A stretch of 64,000 bases of DNA from Schizochytrium sp. TIO01. Taxonomy: Eukaryota > Sar > Bigyra > Thraustochytrida > Thraustochytriidae. Below are positions 32,555 to 43,103 of the stretch, one piece after another. How positions within the stretch are numbered: position 1 is the stretch's first letter; every line of letters starts with the position of its first letter. A model generated the notes under the pieces. It ran no database searches. It was not told the DNA's origin and worked only from the letters and a program-made list of their open reading frames with translations. The stretch spans positions 2,555,148 through 2,619,147 of the forward strand of contig SMSO01000014.1 of assembly GCA_004764695.1 (NCBI GenBank), in the 5' to 3' direction. The position numbers and the translations under genes were made by a program.

Positions 32555-32796
32555 TCGCATTAACTCCGCATCAATCGACTTTCCCCCCCATTCCCCACTT
32601 GCGCGCCCCCACTTACTATAGACCTTTCGCCGCGCAAGTCACTTATACGCTATTCTTCACTTCCCATTCTCCACTTGTCCGCTCTTCTCCTCCCTCCAGC
32701 CAGACCCGCGCCAGTTCATCCGCTCGCCCCGCCGCCCTGCCGCGCTGGCCCTCGCTTGCGGCCGCTCTCTCTGCCTCCTCCTCTGTCTCCTCCGCC

Positions 32797-32838
32797 GCCT
32801 CTCCGCCGCCGCTCGCCGCCTCTCCGCCGCCGCTCGCC
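32797..32838. repeat. 21-base direct repeat, GC-rich
   Basis: Two perfect tandem copies of a 21-base unit made of CCGCC and CTC blocks, inside the GC-rich block. Confidence 0.8.
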
Positions 32839-33130
32839 GCCTCTCCTCCGCCACGCCGCGTCGCGGACTCTCGCGCAGCGCAAGAGAGAAAGAGGGAGAG
32901 AGAAAAAAGAAAGAAAGCAGAGGCCTCAGCAGCAGGCAGCCCCTAGCGCGCATCTACCCTTTACTGTAGGGATAAGCGACTATAAGCTATATGGAGCTGC
33001 TACAGCAGTGCAGCGGTAGCAAGGCGCTAGGAGTGCCTATGGAGGGGGTCCTAGGCGAAGCGGTAGGTGAGGGGTAGGGCAGCAGGGGAGGGACAGAGGG
33101 GATGAGGGCCTAACTAACGACCCGAATTGA

Positions 33131-33265
33131 GCACATATGTGTGTATATATGTATGTATGTGTATATATGTATATGCGTATATATGTATATGTGTATATAT
33201 ATGTGTAAATATATATGTATATGTATGTATGTGTGTGTATGTATGTATGTGTATATGTATGTATA
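33131..33265. repeat. Alternating purine/pyrimidine tract (GTAT/ATGT type)
   Basis: About 135 bases of mixed GTATAT, GTATGT and GTGT steps, almost strictly alternating purine and pyrimidine. Such tracts can adopt Z-DNA or cruciform forms. Confidence 0.85.
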
Positions 33266-33601
33266 GGTGTGGAATGTGAGATAGGATAAGTGTGTTGTGC
33301 GTATATACTTGTGGAATGCTATGGAAGTATGGATGGGATGGGATGACTTTGCGAGATGGAGCGAAGAACGGAGTCTTCGAGTGGAGGAGGCGTTTATTTG
33401 TTTATTTATTTATTCATTCATTTCGAGGTCGTCATTCATAGGTCGTCGTTTGCAGTTTACGACTTGCGGTGCAAGGCTGATGGAGGTTTCAAGGTGCAGG
33501 GCTGAGCCATTCATGCAGCTTGTGAGCTGTATTGTAATTCCTTGGGAGCTCGTGGAGAGTGCAGTGCCTACTTCGTTTTGGAGTTTGGGGTAAACTGCGA
33601 G

Positions 33602-33627
33602 GTATATATATATATATATATATATAT
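33602..33627. repeat. TA dinucleotide array
   Basis: About 13 uninterrupted TA units. Confidence 0.9.
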
Positions 33628-34130
33628 TGCTGCAATTTGGTGAATATCGTGAAGACTAATCTTGGGCTCTTGTCGCAAACATCTTAGAGATAAAGGATAT
33701 CTCAGGGCCATGATGAAAGGAAAAGTGCAAGTGCTCTAAACAATCCCATGACACAGGGGGACAATGCAACTATTATCGACAAACCCATGGATCAGGATGA
33801 AGCTTGCCAGCAGATCTCACTTGCACGATATTCCACTCTTACAAATAATAACTTTATATTTAGAATCGTGAAGCACATTAGGAACTACTATGGGATACTA
33901 AACATATACGAGGTTCGAATACATGCTCTATGTTCTGTATTATATTGACCCGCGCATATACTTTCATGCTAATATACCCATGTACGGGTATAAGGTTTCC
34001 CTATCAACTATAACAAGTACACCATGGAGGTAATAAAGATCCACATGATCAGTCTTCTTTCTAGCCTATATCTAAATACATTTAAGGGTTATATGCAAAG
34101 CACTAGGGGGGGCTTAGCAGCTGCAGTGAA

Positions 34131-34152
34131 TTCGGCGCATACACGCGCCGAA
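34131..34152. other. Perfect 8-bp inverted repeat
   Basis: TTCGGCGC and GCGCCGAA flank the 6-base loop ATACAC. The GC-rich stem stands out in AT-rich surroundings. Its role is unknown. Confidence 0.4.
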
Positions 34153-34395
34153 GAAAGTACTACCCTTCTTAGGAGCGCACACCTAGCCGGGGACATTTAC
34201 CTAGACCAAGGCGAGGAGGATATGAGCGCCAGCAACATGACGGTGCAACGAAAGAGTTGAAGTGTTGATAACTCAGAAGCCTAAAAGTCAAGGAAGAACT
34301 AAGCAACGAAGAGAGTTCATCAGCAGCCAAAGTTTTGATGAATCGACTAAATTTTGCAACAATCTGCAGTGCTGAAGGAGATCAGGAAACATGAG

Positions 34396-34668
34396 TCACA
34401 CGTAACTCCAATTACATTTCTTTCCACATAAAGTCACGGTCTGGTTGAGAAAAGCGTCAAAAACCTCCCCATCAAAGACTTCACGAATACCATGAACTAT
34501 TGTTGAGACTAAAAGGTCAACTCTGTCCAATGAAGGCTGGCCTTCTGATATAGACATCCTATTTTTATTGCGCTGATACGCATTGTAAGCGATCCTGAAT
34601 AGAAAACGAAGAGATGTAGCTCGAAGAACTTCAGAAGCGATTTTCACCTTGATATCAGCTCTGGGCAT
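34396..34668 (-). CDS. Possible small hypothetical protein or exon
   Basis: A 90-codon frame from an ATG at 34668. The sequence is mixed and helical-looking (VKIASEVLRATSLRFLFRIAYNAYQR, shown only in part here as VKIASEVLRATSLRFLF) rather than low complexity, which is the only reason to list it. No family is recognised and no splice partners were found. It may be spurious. Confidence 0.18.
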   Translation of the reverse strand: MPRADIKVKIASEVLRATSLRFLFRIAYNAYQRNKNRMSISEGQPSLDRVDLLVSTIVHGIREVFDGEVFDAFLNQTVTLCGKKCNWSYV

Positions 34669-35538
34669 CTCCAAATGCGTTGATTCAGGGCCCTGCTAGC
34701 CACAGGCTTTTCGTATGTGCATCCTGATGGCCTTAACCACGCCAGTCTAACCTCAGCTGCAGTTTACGTCCTCTAAAAGCGTGACATGCTCCTGCAAGTC
34801 TCAGGCGTGAAGGAACCTGAGTGCCTGCATCCTTGGGCCGCTGTGCTCCTTTGACACAGTTTTGACACTAAGTCTGACTAGTTTTCTTCACCCAGGCGCT
34901 CGCATCCTCTGCAAGAGAGCTGGCGCTCTGCCACAACAGCGAGCTTGCTTTCTACAATACCTTGTCCCCTGCGAGTTTGGTGTTTGCTTCTTTAAATGCT
35001 TTTCATCTCTTTATGATTTAGAAACCCCCTAAAAATAATAAATAACTTATTTGAAGTAAAAATATTTTATCTCAAGAACCCCTTTTCTTCACAAAGTAAT
35101 AAAAAGTTGGAGCCTTTCACAGCAGCACATGAGTGTGATACTGTCTTAGATTTCTCACCACGTTTCCATAAGGGTACATAAAACTTTGCATGCCAAGTTC
35201 CTAGCCAGTATGACTTTACGATGATGACGATTCTTCCTTTGTTTCTCTATTTTGTTGTCGAGTTATTCATTTCAATTTCTACCCAGAGTCATCATCATGT
35301 CAGTGATGATGATAATCATTTTCTAAAATTTAAAACAAGAAAGAAAATATGATAAAATATTATAATATAGTGTTTGCGAGTAATTAACTCCTTTTTAAGC
35401 ATTCTCTTTTTCACCAGTTCGGATGAAAGTTTGGACTTTTCGAAGACCATCTCGAGACGGACCCTGCGCCAAATCGTGAACCTCTGGGGGCGTATTAGCG
35501 ATTGCTCGGGAACCGCCGATGCACAAGCGGAGGGGGCT

Positions 35539-38025
35539 ATGGGCGGGCGCGCGAAGAGGCCGCGGAAACGCGGCTGCCTAAACATAGGCTGTGTGGTGCG
35601 GGTAGCCATGATAGCTGGAATCGCGGGGCTCGTGGCGCTACAGATTGCACTCTTCTCGAGCTGGAGCGCTCCCGAAAACGAACTGACAAGGATTGAAAAT
35701 GATGGAGGAAATCCCAGCAGCCAAGATTCTTCTCTTGACAAGTCCCAAGACTCGGACGGGGATGCTCTTGGATCTCCTGACGGCGCTTACGACGAAGGTG
35801 AAGGCCTAATGGACTCTCAGGATACGGATGATGGCGAAGGAGCTGAGGATGATAACGATGATGCCGAAGATACCGATGATCAAGATATAGGGAGCGGCGA
35901 AGGCTCTATGAATATCTTTGCTCAAGGGTGGATGCACTGGATGAGGGCTAGCTTTCCTGAAAAGGGAATCCGCAAACGTGGAGAATATGTCACCTTCAGC
36001 GACCAGGACCTAGACCGTTGGCTTGCTAAATGCGAGTCAGAGCTTGGGGAAGCTTCTTCAAATGGAAGAAGGTTCGAGAAAGGTGGTGGTGGTGGTGATG
36101 ATGATGATGATGATGATGATGGTGATAGCGATGCTGGCTATGGGGGTAACAGCCGTAGAGACAAGTCCCAGTCGAAACAAAGATCGTCTGACAAGTATAC
36201 AGCAGAGCTGGCTTCACTGCAGAGAACTGTGCTACGAACTCTTCACGACTTTGATACAAGCCCGTTTCGCGTCTCCATAGCGATTCAAACATCAGTTTTA
36301 GAAAGCACACTGCAAGATGCTGCTGATAATGCTGTCATTCACCAGGCCTACACCAACAACAATGGAAACCAACAGGAACGTGCGCATCACCATGTCAAGG
36401 TTGTGGAAACTGTTGATGATGGAACTTGTGCACGTTGGCGTGAGGCCATTCCTGGGGGTGAAAAACTGAAATCTGCCGCATCTGTAGTCACAGCTCGTGC
36501 TTATTCTATTGCAAATACTGTTCCGGAGCAGCATGCAGCATTATGGCGTCGCGCCTTTGAGACTCATTCGAAGACCTGGGTGGAAGGCACGGATACATCG
36601 GCGGATGGAGATAACTTCCATAGAATGCTTGTACTACCTTGGACGCTCGAGTCTTCTCTTATGGAGGTCGGCGAGCAAATTTCACAGCGTAACGATCCTT
36701 ATTATCTCACCCTGACTAGAAGTGCGCCAGGACCAGGGCCGTCAAATTGGGCTCTCACAGCTCGCCGTCAAGACCTTGTGTCAAAGCTTCGTGAGTACAT
36801 GAATGGTTTTGAGTGCCCCCTAGAAACCCTTGGTATCGTTTCACCAGTATTTGAGGTTGTTGCAAGCCAAGAGGACTGCAAAAGACTATTTTCAAGTCTT
36901 GAGGATAAAGATCAAACCAACTCTGTATGGCTGATTAAAGGCTACGGAGTGAATAGCTGCCCTCCAGGGGGCGGAGGACTTTGCGTAGAGGTCCCTGCGA
37001 TGACGCAAGTAGTCACTGGACTGGCTCCACTACGCCGGCAATATGGTCATTGTCAGTCATCTGTAGCCACTCCAGTGCTTGTCGAGAGAGCAGTGCCATC
37101 ACCTCTGCTTGTACACTCCCGCAGATTTAAATGGCATACTCTAGTTCTCGTGGCATCCTCAGATCCATGGCGAACCTACTTTCACCCAGGTTATATCACG
37201 TTAGCTACTCCAAATGCTCGTACTGAGCGTGACGGACCTACGGGGACAACAATATCAAGTATGCAGTCTTTGATTCAGGAAACAACTGATTTACACAAAC
37301 AACAATATTTTCGAGAGCGAGGGGAACAAGAACCTCCCTTATGGACGTTCGCTCGCCTGTTGAGGTACTTTGAATCATATGGAATTTGCGACCGCCCCTG
37401 TAAATCGCTCACCTCTCGCGTGCGTGCAATCACTCGCCTTCTTGTTGAGGCAACTCGTCGAGGGTCTTTGCGCCCAGTTCCACGCGTGTCGTCACGATTC
37501 TCGGATTTCCAAATCATTCGAGTGGACTTTTGGGTCACCGAAAACCTGCAGCCTATTCTCCATCGTGGTTCTGCGGATGTTGGCTTTCTTCTTGACGATT
37601 GGGGATCAAGCTCCGAGGTGGTAAGGAAGGAGATGGAGAACTTGATTGCAGAGGCCATCGCATTAGCGGAAGACCCTTCTGCACCGACCAAAGAATGGGA
37701 GCTCCTTCAAGATGAGTTTGCCGATCTATGTAGAGGCGCAGAGCCGCGTATTTTCAATCCATGCAAGGAAATCGAGTCAAAACCTCTTATCACGCGAACT
37801 ACACCCAAGCCTTCATTATCTAAGTTAGCAAGTCAACAGCATGCACGGAACCAACACCTCCAGCAGCAACAGGATTCAGCAGTTGGCGATTCTGGAGGCT
37901 CCTCAGGTCTGGGTGGAGCAGCGCCACGAGTTCAAATCATCGAATGGGATGCGCCCAAATTTAGCCCTAAGCAGCCACTTTCGATGGAGAGACTCAGCCC
38001 GAGGATTCAGTTAGATTCCATGTAA
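35539..38025 (+). CDS. Type II membrane protein with degenerate tubulin-tyrosine-ligase-like region
   Basis: An 828-residue protein from the first in-frame ATG (35539); the open frame continues upstream without ATG. A short basic N-terminus (RAKRPRKRG) precedes one hydrophobic segment (about residues 15-36), the layout of a signal anchor, so the rest would be lumenal. An acidic Asp/Glu/Ser stalk follows, including an Asp run encoded by GAT repeats near 36098. The C-terminal half echoes TTL/TTLL proteins: VWLIKGYGVN (about 462) resembles WI-x-KP; PLLVHSRRFKWHTLVLVASS (about 518-537) resembles PLLI-x-G-x-KFD-x-R-x-x-VLVTS; VDFWVTENLQPILHRG (about 661-676) resembles D-x-x-VD-x-x-L-x-PWLLEVN. Key residues are changed: KFDxR reads RFKWH and the metal-binding EVN reads HRG. 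Ligase activity is doubtful. TTL assignment is inference from pattern. Confidence 0.55.
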   Translation: MGGRAKRPRKRGCLNIGCVVRVAMIAGIAGLVALQIALFSSWSAPENELTRIENDGGNPSSQDSSLDKSQDSDGDALGSPDGAYDEGEGLMDSQDTDDGEGAEDDNDDAEDTDDQDIGSGEGSMNIFAQGWMHWMRASFPEKGIRKRGEYVTFSDQDLDRWLAKCESELGEASSNGRRFEKGGGGGDDDDDDDDGDSDAGYGGNSRRDKSQSKQRSSDKYTAELASLQRTVLRTLHDFDTSPFRVSIAIQTSVLESTLQDAADNAVIHQAYTNNNGNQQERAHHHVKVVETVDDGTCARWREAIPGGEKLKSAASVVTARAYSIANTVPEQHAALWRRAFETHSKTWVEGTDTSADGDNFHRMLVLPWTLESSLMEVGEQISQRNDPYYLTLTRSAPGPGPSNWALTARRQDLVSKLREYMNGFECPLETLGIVSPVFEVVASQEDCKRLFSSLEDKDQTNSVWLIKGYGVNSCPPGGGGLCVEVPAMTQVVTGLAPLRRQYGHCQSSVATPVLVERAVPSPLLVHSRRFKWHTLVLVASSDPWRTYFHPGYITLATPNARTERDGPTGTTISSMQSLIQETTDLHKQQYFRERGEQEPPLWTFARLLRYFESYGICDRPCKSLTSRVRAITRLLVEATRRGSLRPVPRVSSRFSDFQIIRVDFWVTENLQPILHRGSADVGFLLDDWGSSSEVVRKEMENLIAEAIALAEDPSAPTKEWELLQDEFADLCRGAEPRIFNPCKEIESKPLITRTTPKPSLSKLASQQHARNQHLQQQQDSAVGDSGGSSGLGGAAPRVQIIEWDAPKFSPKQPLSMERLSPRIQLDSM

Positions 38026-38429
38026 ACTCAGGCTCTTAAAGAACATCATGTACTGGTTCTACCGTGGTTTCTCATTATTGATCAAAATAAGAACATGTAA
38101 AGCTATTTCCTTCCCATAAACCTTGTTATTAAATTATTTCAATTTTCTTAAACATTAAACAAAACGTTGTAAAGATGTGTGTTGAGCCATTCTAGATGAA
38201 GTGACTTCCACGAAAAATTCACAGAGGGTAAACAGATCCCTTTTGATAAAACTCGGCTCAATGCCTACTCCTAACATTTACAGTAATTAGTTGCTTGATA
38301 ATACTACTTTTGCTACTAATAATAAAGGGTTATCTTTTAGTTTAGCAAAAACGCAAAACCTGAGTAACAAACATAAATCATTATTGACAGCTGCTCTCAA
38401 GGCGTGAGCACGTCTTGTGTACACAAATA
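38026..38429. other. Intergenic region, co-directional genes
   Basis: An AT-rich stretch of 404 bases between the TTL-like gene and PIG-C. No recognised feature. Confidence 0.6.
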
Positions 38430-39495
38430 ATGGTCGGAACCTTGAGAGCTCGGACACGCAGCGCAACAAAGAAGGCAACGGATAAGTTCAAGGTTGACCA
38501 CAGTGGTGAACAACAATCTGAGAAAGATAATGCTGTTTTGAAGACCGGAAGTCAAAAGTCCACCAACCCCACCGACCAATCGGTTAAGCAGACGAATGAC
38601 GTGCCTTCTGCTCATACTCTCAACGATGATGTACAGTACCTGTTTCGCTACCCAGGTGCCGAGCTGATCCCAGATGATGCAATTGATGAGAAAAAGTTTC
38701 TCAAGAGAATGCAGATTGACAACCCTCCACATCAGTCCTTGTTCAGGCTCTTTGTAAATACGCTTGCAGTTCACCAGCAAATCGCTCTGGTTCTAATTGA
38801 CTATTTGGTTTTTGCTCTTCACCAGAATGTGCAAGTCACTGCTCAACGCATGTTTGGGCTTGAGGTAAACTTGCTTGCAGCAGGGTACCTCCTCATATTT
38901 TTGATGGTAACTCTTCTTTCAAGCTCGCATGAAAAAGATGCGGCATGGCTGAAACAAGGCGCACTTTGCATGATGCTGCTTGCTACCTTTGCCCCACTGC
39001 TTCGCACATTAACGGAATCTTATTCATCAGATACCGTGAATGTGCTGGCAACGATGTGTGGTGTGGTGCATCTCTTCCTGTATGGACTATTTCCCTGAGA
39101 GGGGCTCCACTGGGTTTGAGAATGCTGCTTCGCTCAATGCAGGGTTTTTAATGAGTTTGTTGCTTGCATCGAGACTAGACTCTAGTGAGGCAGTGGCATC
39201 ATTTCTGCTATGCAGCATTGTGATTCTTGCGTTTGTGCCAACAGTCTTTCTTCGTGTCCAGCAAGCGAGCCCAATATTGCTTATCATTTTGGCAAATTTT
39301 GGAATATTCGTAATCGTTCAAAGTGGACTCCGGCATGTACAAAATCACGGCATTGCCGTTTTGTACTGTTTGTTGATGATTTTCATCTCGGCCGTGTGTC
39401 CAGTTTTGCGCTGGTACTTGCAACGATGGAAGCATGTGATCCGAGGCCCTTGGGACGTGGTGTCCGTGCCTCAGCTCGACATCGATGAACTATAA
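38430..39495 (+). CDS. GPI-GlcNAc transferase subunit PIG-C/Gpi2, frame broken by one base
   Basis: A multipass ER membrane subunit of the complex that adds GlcNAc to phosphatidylinositol in the first step of GPI-anchor synthesis. The first frame (from ATG 38430) gives a hydrophilic N-terminus, YRYPGAEL-like FRYPGAELIPDD, hydrophobic segments, and PLLRTLTESYSSDTVNVLA, the family's TLTES-x-SxDT core. It stops at 39096. The next frame continues with ENAASLNAGFLMSLLLASRL and ends with RGPWDVV, matching PIG-C's SLN...CLASRL and GPWD. Skipping one base near 39088 (within TATGGAC) restores LYDYFPE, whose DY aligns with the family's FDYG, giving 354 residues. A 22-base GT-AG alternative (39080-39101) would delete the DY. 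Sequencing or assembly error is most likely. Confidence 0.85.
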
Positions 39496-39856
39496 AATTC
39501 GCCACATGGTGATTTCTGAGTTGTATTATAATTGAATAATATGTTATTTGGGATTGAAATGAAAATATATTCTTATTGTAAAATTGAATATTTGCAGGTG
39601 ATTTGTAGGCCATTACATGTTGCACTCTAATAGAGGCATGAAGATTACAAATTTGACTGGGTCGGTAGCTGACAAGCTAGGCAACCCAGAAAGGTGCATT
39701 TTCGAGGCAACCACGTAATACCATTGTACTACTGAAAGGGGAAAAAAGGAATTGTACAGATGCAATCTGTATCTTGTCTCTTGTAAACGACCAAGAGCAT
39801 TGTTTCATCAGTGCTGCGTTATGGAAAGACTGCCGACCTGCTCAACAAAGACAGTT
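39496..39856. other. Intergenic region between convergent genes
   Basis: 3' flanks of PIG-C and the RING-protein gene. AT-rich; nothing else seen. Confidence 0.6.
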
Positions 39857-40636
39857 TTAGGCTACATCAGTTGTCATACCAGTAGCAGCATGATGCCGCA
39901 ACTCGTGGAGAAGCTGGTTTCTAAAAATCCCGCGCACAGCGTCTCGGAACTGCCGAAGTTGTTCCCGTTCACGGAGCGAGATACGGATTTCATGCTGGAA
40001 TGGATGTCTGCGAGTGCCTTGGGACCGAACACGTCCCCGGAGACGAATTTCATTCAGAAGAGTTGGGTCTACAGGGGTTTCAATAGTTTCCGGGTCAGGT
40101 CTTGCGTCAAGCTCATTAAGTAGCTCACGCGTGGACGCTTCTTCTTCGTCACCAACACGCATACCAAGGCGGTACATAAGGTCCCGAAGCGCAACATTTT
40201 CTTGATAACTACGGTAAGAAAGACAGTCCCGACGGCAGACTGGGCACGATGGGTGGTCTTTGAGCCAAGGCGCAATACAAGCAAGGCAGAAGGAATGCCC
40301 GCACTGCAGTGACACAGGCGAGCGCATTGCGCTGAAGCAAACTGTGCAGCTCAAGTCTCTTTTGAGTTGCTCAAGAGCAGTGGATGCAGCATCCATGATT
40401 TTTTTATCACCACTCTTGGTGAAGTCAGATGCAACTGCAATGAGTTTCTCACGCGCGTCACGGCAGCCGGGGCTTTCACCATCAAGGGCAAGCACGATGC
40501 CTGCAAGTACGCCTGCAACAAATGTATCCTCCTTCGAAAGGGCTTGGGGGAAATTCATGATCTCGTGCCGCTCCGCGTCTTCGGCCGTCGCCATCGCTGA
40601 TGTCGCGACTGAATCTGTGTTGGTTTGTAGCTCCAT
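39857..40636 (-). CDS. RING-finger protein (C3HC4), probable E3 ubiquitin ligase
   Basis: A 259-residue protein with a classic C3HC4 RING: Cys97, Cys100, Cys112, His114, Cys117, Cys120, Cys131 and Cys134 (CTVC...QCGHSFCLAC...CPVCR). RINGs of this CGHSFC/CPVC form usually recruit E2 enzymes. An N-terminal helical region (residues about 30-95) and a C-terminal charged helical tail (Arg-rich) flank the finger. No transmembrane segment, B-box, SPRY or other domain is visible, so the substrate cannot be guessed. The ATG at 40636 is the first Met of the frame. Confidence 0.82.
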   Translation of the reverse strand: MELQTNTDSVATSAMATAEDAERHEIMNFPQALSKEDTFVAGVLAGIVLALDGESPGCRDAREKLIAVASDFTKSGDKKIMDAASTALEQLKRDLSCTVCFSAMRSPVSLQCGHSFCLACIAPWLKDHPSCPVCRRDCLSYRSYQENVALRDLMYRLGMRVGDEEEASTRELLNELDARPDPETIETPVDPTLLNEIRLRGRVRSQGTRRHPFQHEIRISLREREQLRQFRDAVRGIFRNQLLHELRHHAATGMTTDVA

Positions 40637-41238
40637 GGATATCAGTCTAGTCTATGGCAAAGAGATTTCTTCGGATTGCCGTTTCTCGCAGAAGCTCAGG
40701 TCGTGCTCTGATGTAAGTCTGCCCAATTCTCCTTAGCTCACAACTATGCGATTCTTGCGATCGCAGGCAGTGGTCAATTTCGGTATTGCAGAAGACTAGC
40801 CTGCCCAATATCCTGACTGCGTCAATAATTACAGTCTTCTTTCTGTCTTGGTTTTGTGGCGTTCCGTGTTGGCGCTCCCGTCGATCCCAAGTCTCACTCA
40901 GCAAGCACTCCACGCCAGCCCACCACTTTTAGGAAGTGACCTTTATGTTCAACTAAAGATCCCACTTCGCGCCTCGTCTCGAGCTTGCCTCGGCGTTGTC
41001 GCCGCTGCCCAACTCCGCAGCTGCCACAACCTACAGAGTTCCGGTTCTGCCTCTCAAAGGCCCGTTTCCGAGCTAATTCCAATCAATCGACGAACTTTTT
41101 TTACCGTGACAAACGACCATCAATAAAAAGGAACAAAGCAGACCTTTTAAGTAAGTCAGAGAGAACAAAATAAAACATAGGTTGCAAAGTTAAGGAGCAT
41201 ACCGAAATGTGAAATGGAGTGGAACAGAATTGCAATGG

Positions 41239-41239
41239 C

Positions 41240-41280
<41 letters not shown>

Positions 41281-41302
41281 GAGCAACAACAACAAGAGCA
41301 AC
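41239..41302. repeat. CAA trinucleotide array
   Basis: Fourteen perfect CAA copies, then interrupted CAA/GAG units. It opens Gln-, Thr- and Asn-rich frames in three registers, none with flanking protein-like sequence, so a polyglutamine gene is not supported. Confidence 0.9.
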
Positions 41303-41704
41303 TTCATCTGCCACAGCTTACATGGCCAAACTCAGGGATCTCCGAGACGGAGTCGAGCCACGCCTCGGACGCCTGTGGGTTTGTTTTCAAGGCCTGGCAG
41401 CAGTGTGACGGTATTAGCCTCATCGCACGAAGCGTGAAAGTTCTTCTTCAACAGAACGGATGACGATGAGAGAAGAACTGGGAAATGAAAAGGAAACAAA
41501 TGAAACAAACCAAAGGGTAAGTGAAGCCAAGCCCAAGCAAGGACCAGGAACCCAGGGTTCCTGACACGGCCGCTCTCTTACACCGCTCCTCCAGCGCATT
41601 TATGACCCGGGCATATGTGTAGAAGCCCCGCATGAGAGCTGGCAACCAGAGATGATCAGCACCCGGTGATTTTATTAACTTATATGCAGAAACTCTGCAT
41701 TCTG

Positions 41705-41731
41705 TCAACTTCAACTTCAACTTCAACTTCA
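41705..41731. repeat. CAACTT hexanucleotide array
   Basis: Four tandem copies of CAACTT, the last imperfect. Confidence 0.8.
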
Positions 41732-42506
41732 GCTTTAGCGTCACGGCGGTCTTTCTCCTTTTCCTGTTCCTTTGAATCACTTAAAAAAAATTAAAATTAA
41801 AAAATTAAAAAACTATTACTGTAAAATGAAAAGTGCCCAATACTGAGAAGTTTAGAAAGCTTTCCCAATGAAGAAGTCAAAGCCACGGAAGAAGCAAACT
41901 AGAACCATCCTTTCATAGGCTCGCCATCTCCCCTGTCCGTGTTTCTCGAGATCGATGCCTCGCCGCCGCCTCTGCCACTGTACTCGCCGCCATCAGCAGC
42001 CTTCCTCTGCGGAGGTCGTGGCGCGTCCGGTACTGCCGCAATGTCCCGGAGACCGTGAGTTGGGGCTCTCTGTGCTTCCTTCCTTTCTCTTTCTCTCAAT
42101 AACAATAACAATTTATATTCTATTTTGGTTGAAAACCCATCTATCATACACTTAGCTAAAAACAATTTGTTGCATTTTATTTTGATAATAATAAATATTA
42201 TTATTATTATATGATTATCATTATTATTATTATTGCTGTTGTCATTTATTTAATTGTTATTTGAAACAGTATGTAAGAATACATACTGTGCTCAAATCTA
42301 ATTTTTATTTTTGTTAAAGAATAGTTACAAAATGTACACTATGTATCATAAGCGCATACATGAATGAATAAAGATAAAAACGTATGGATAAATAGATAAA
42401 TAGATAGATATTGACTGATGTAATCGGCAAGCGAGCTCCTGCAGACGCGAGTCGGGGCGCGTTGGCGCGGGCCGCTCGATTGCCCGCCTGACCCAGCCCG
42501 GACCCA

Positions 42507-42507
<1 letters not shown>

Positions 42508-42543
<36 letters not shown>
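42508..42543. repeat. TGC trinucleotide array
   Basis: Twelve perfect TGC copies inside a GC-rich block. Long Gln, Ser or Leu runs in overlapping frames derive from it. Confidence 0.9.
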
Positions 42544-42660
42544 AGAAGAGGCGCGCGTTTGTTGCAGCGCGGCACTTGAAGGAAGGAGAAAACGAGCAAA
42601 GGCCCTCTCCCTCTATTAAACAGACCGCACCTTCCAAACGCGGGAGCGAATTGAAGATTG

Positions 42661-42736
42661 CGTTGCGTTGCGTTGCGTTGCGTTGCGTTGCATTGCATCT
42701 TTGCAATATTGCATTATTGCATTATTGCATTATTGC
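42661..42736. repeat. CGTTG pentamer array and GCATTATT octamer array
   Basis: Six CGTTG copies (42661-42690) are followed closely by three copies of the octamer GCATTATT (42711-42734). Confidence 0.9.
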
Positions 42737-42872
42737 AAGGTGTTGCGTTGCGTTTCGCGCACAACAGCGAACCCTCGGAGCTCGGAATGCCGTAAACTGA
42801 GAAAGCAGAGCTCGCAGACGCTCCATTCATTCGTTCATGCATTCATTGATTCATTGATTCATTGTTTGTTGG

Positions 42873-42900
42873 AAAGAGCGAGAAAGAGCGAGAAAGAGCG
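42873..42900. repeat. Decamer repeat AAAGAGCGAG
   Basis: Nearly three tandem copies of the 10-base unit. Confidence 0.85.
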
Positions 42901-43079
42901 TCGCGTGCGGCGCAGGATTTGATACGAGTTTGTATGCTGGGGCAGGTGTGCTCGTGGTTACTTTTTCCAGCTTGAGGTGGGCATTATGGAAAAGTGCTCC
43001 AGGGCGGACACACACGTGGAGACCATGAGCGGCATGTGCCGCTCCCGAAGGTATTAATTAGGCAGGCGCCTGCCTGAAT

Positions 43080-43103
43080 GCCTGCCTGCCTGCCTGCCTG
43101 CCT
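43080..43103. repeat. GCCT tetranucleotide array
   Basis: Six tandem GCCT-type units. Confidence 0.85.

Larger units (their letters stand above)
32246..35538. other. Repeat-dense intergenic region
   Basis: About 3.3 kb with no convincing gene. It contains an ATTC-type array (32377-32554), a GC-rich block (about 32600-33080) with a 21-base direct repeat, a long alternating purine/pyrimidine tract (33131-33265), a TA array (33602-33627) and a perfect hairpin (34131-34152). Frames in the GC-rich block on both strands are Pro/Ala/Arg-rich artefacts. A 90-codon minus-strand frame is listed separately. The last 150 bases read into the TTL-like gene without an ATG. Confidence 0.5.

Noticed and set aside
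32599-33019. Pro/Ala/Arg-rich frames on both strands
   Set aside because: Explained by the GC-rich repeat block; no domains.
33908-33925. tRNA B-box-like GGTTCGAATAC
   Set aside because: No A-box at the right distance and no cloverleaf could be drawn.
39080-39101. 22-base GT-AG intron in PIG-C
   Set aside because: In phase, but it would delete the conserved DY; a one-base skip fits the family better.
41209-41463. Polyglutamine/polythreonine/polyasparagine frames
   Set aside because: All three registers of one CAA array are open; flanks show no protein-like sequence.
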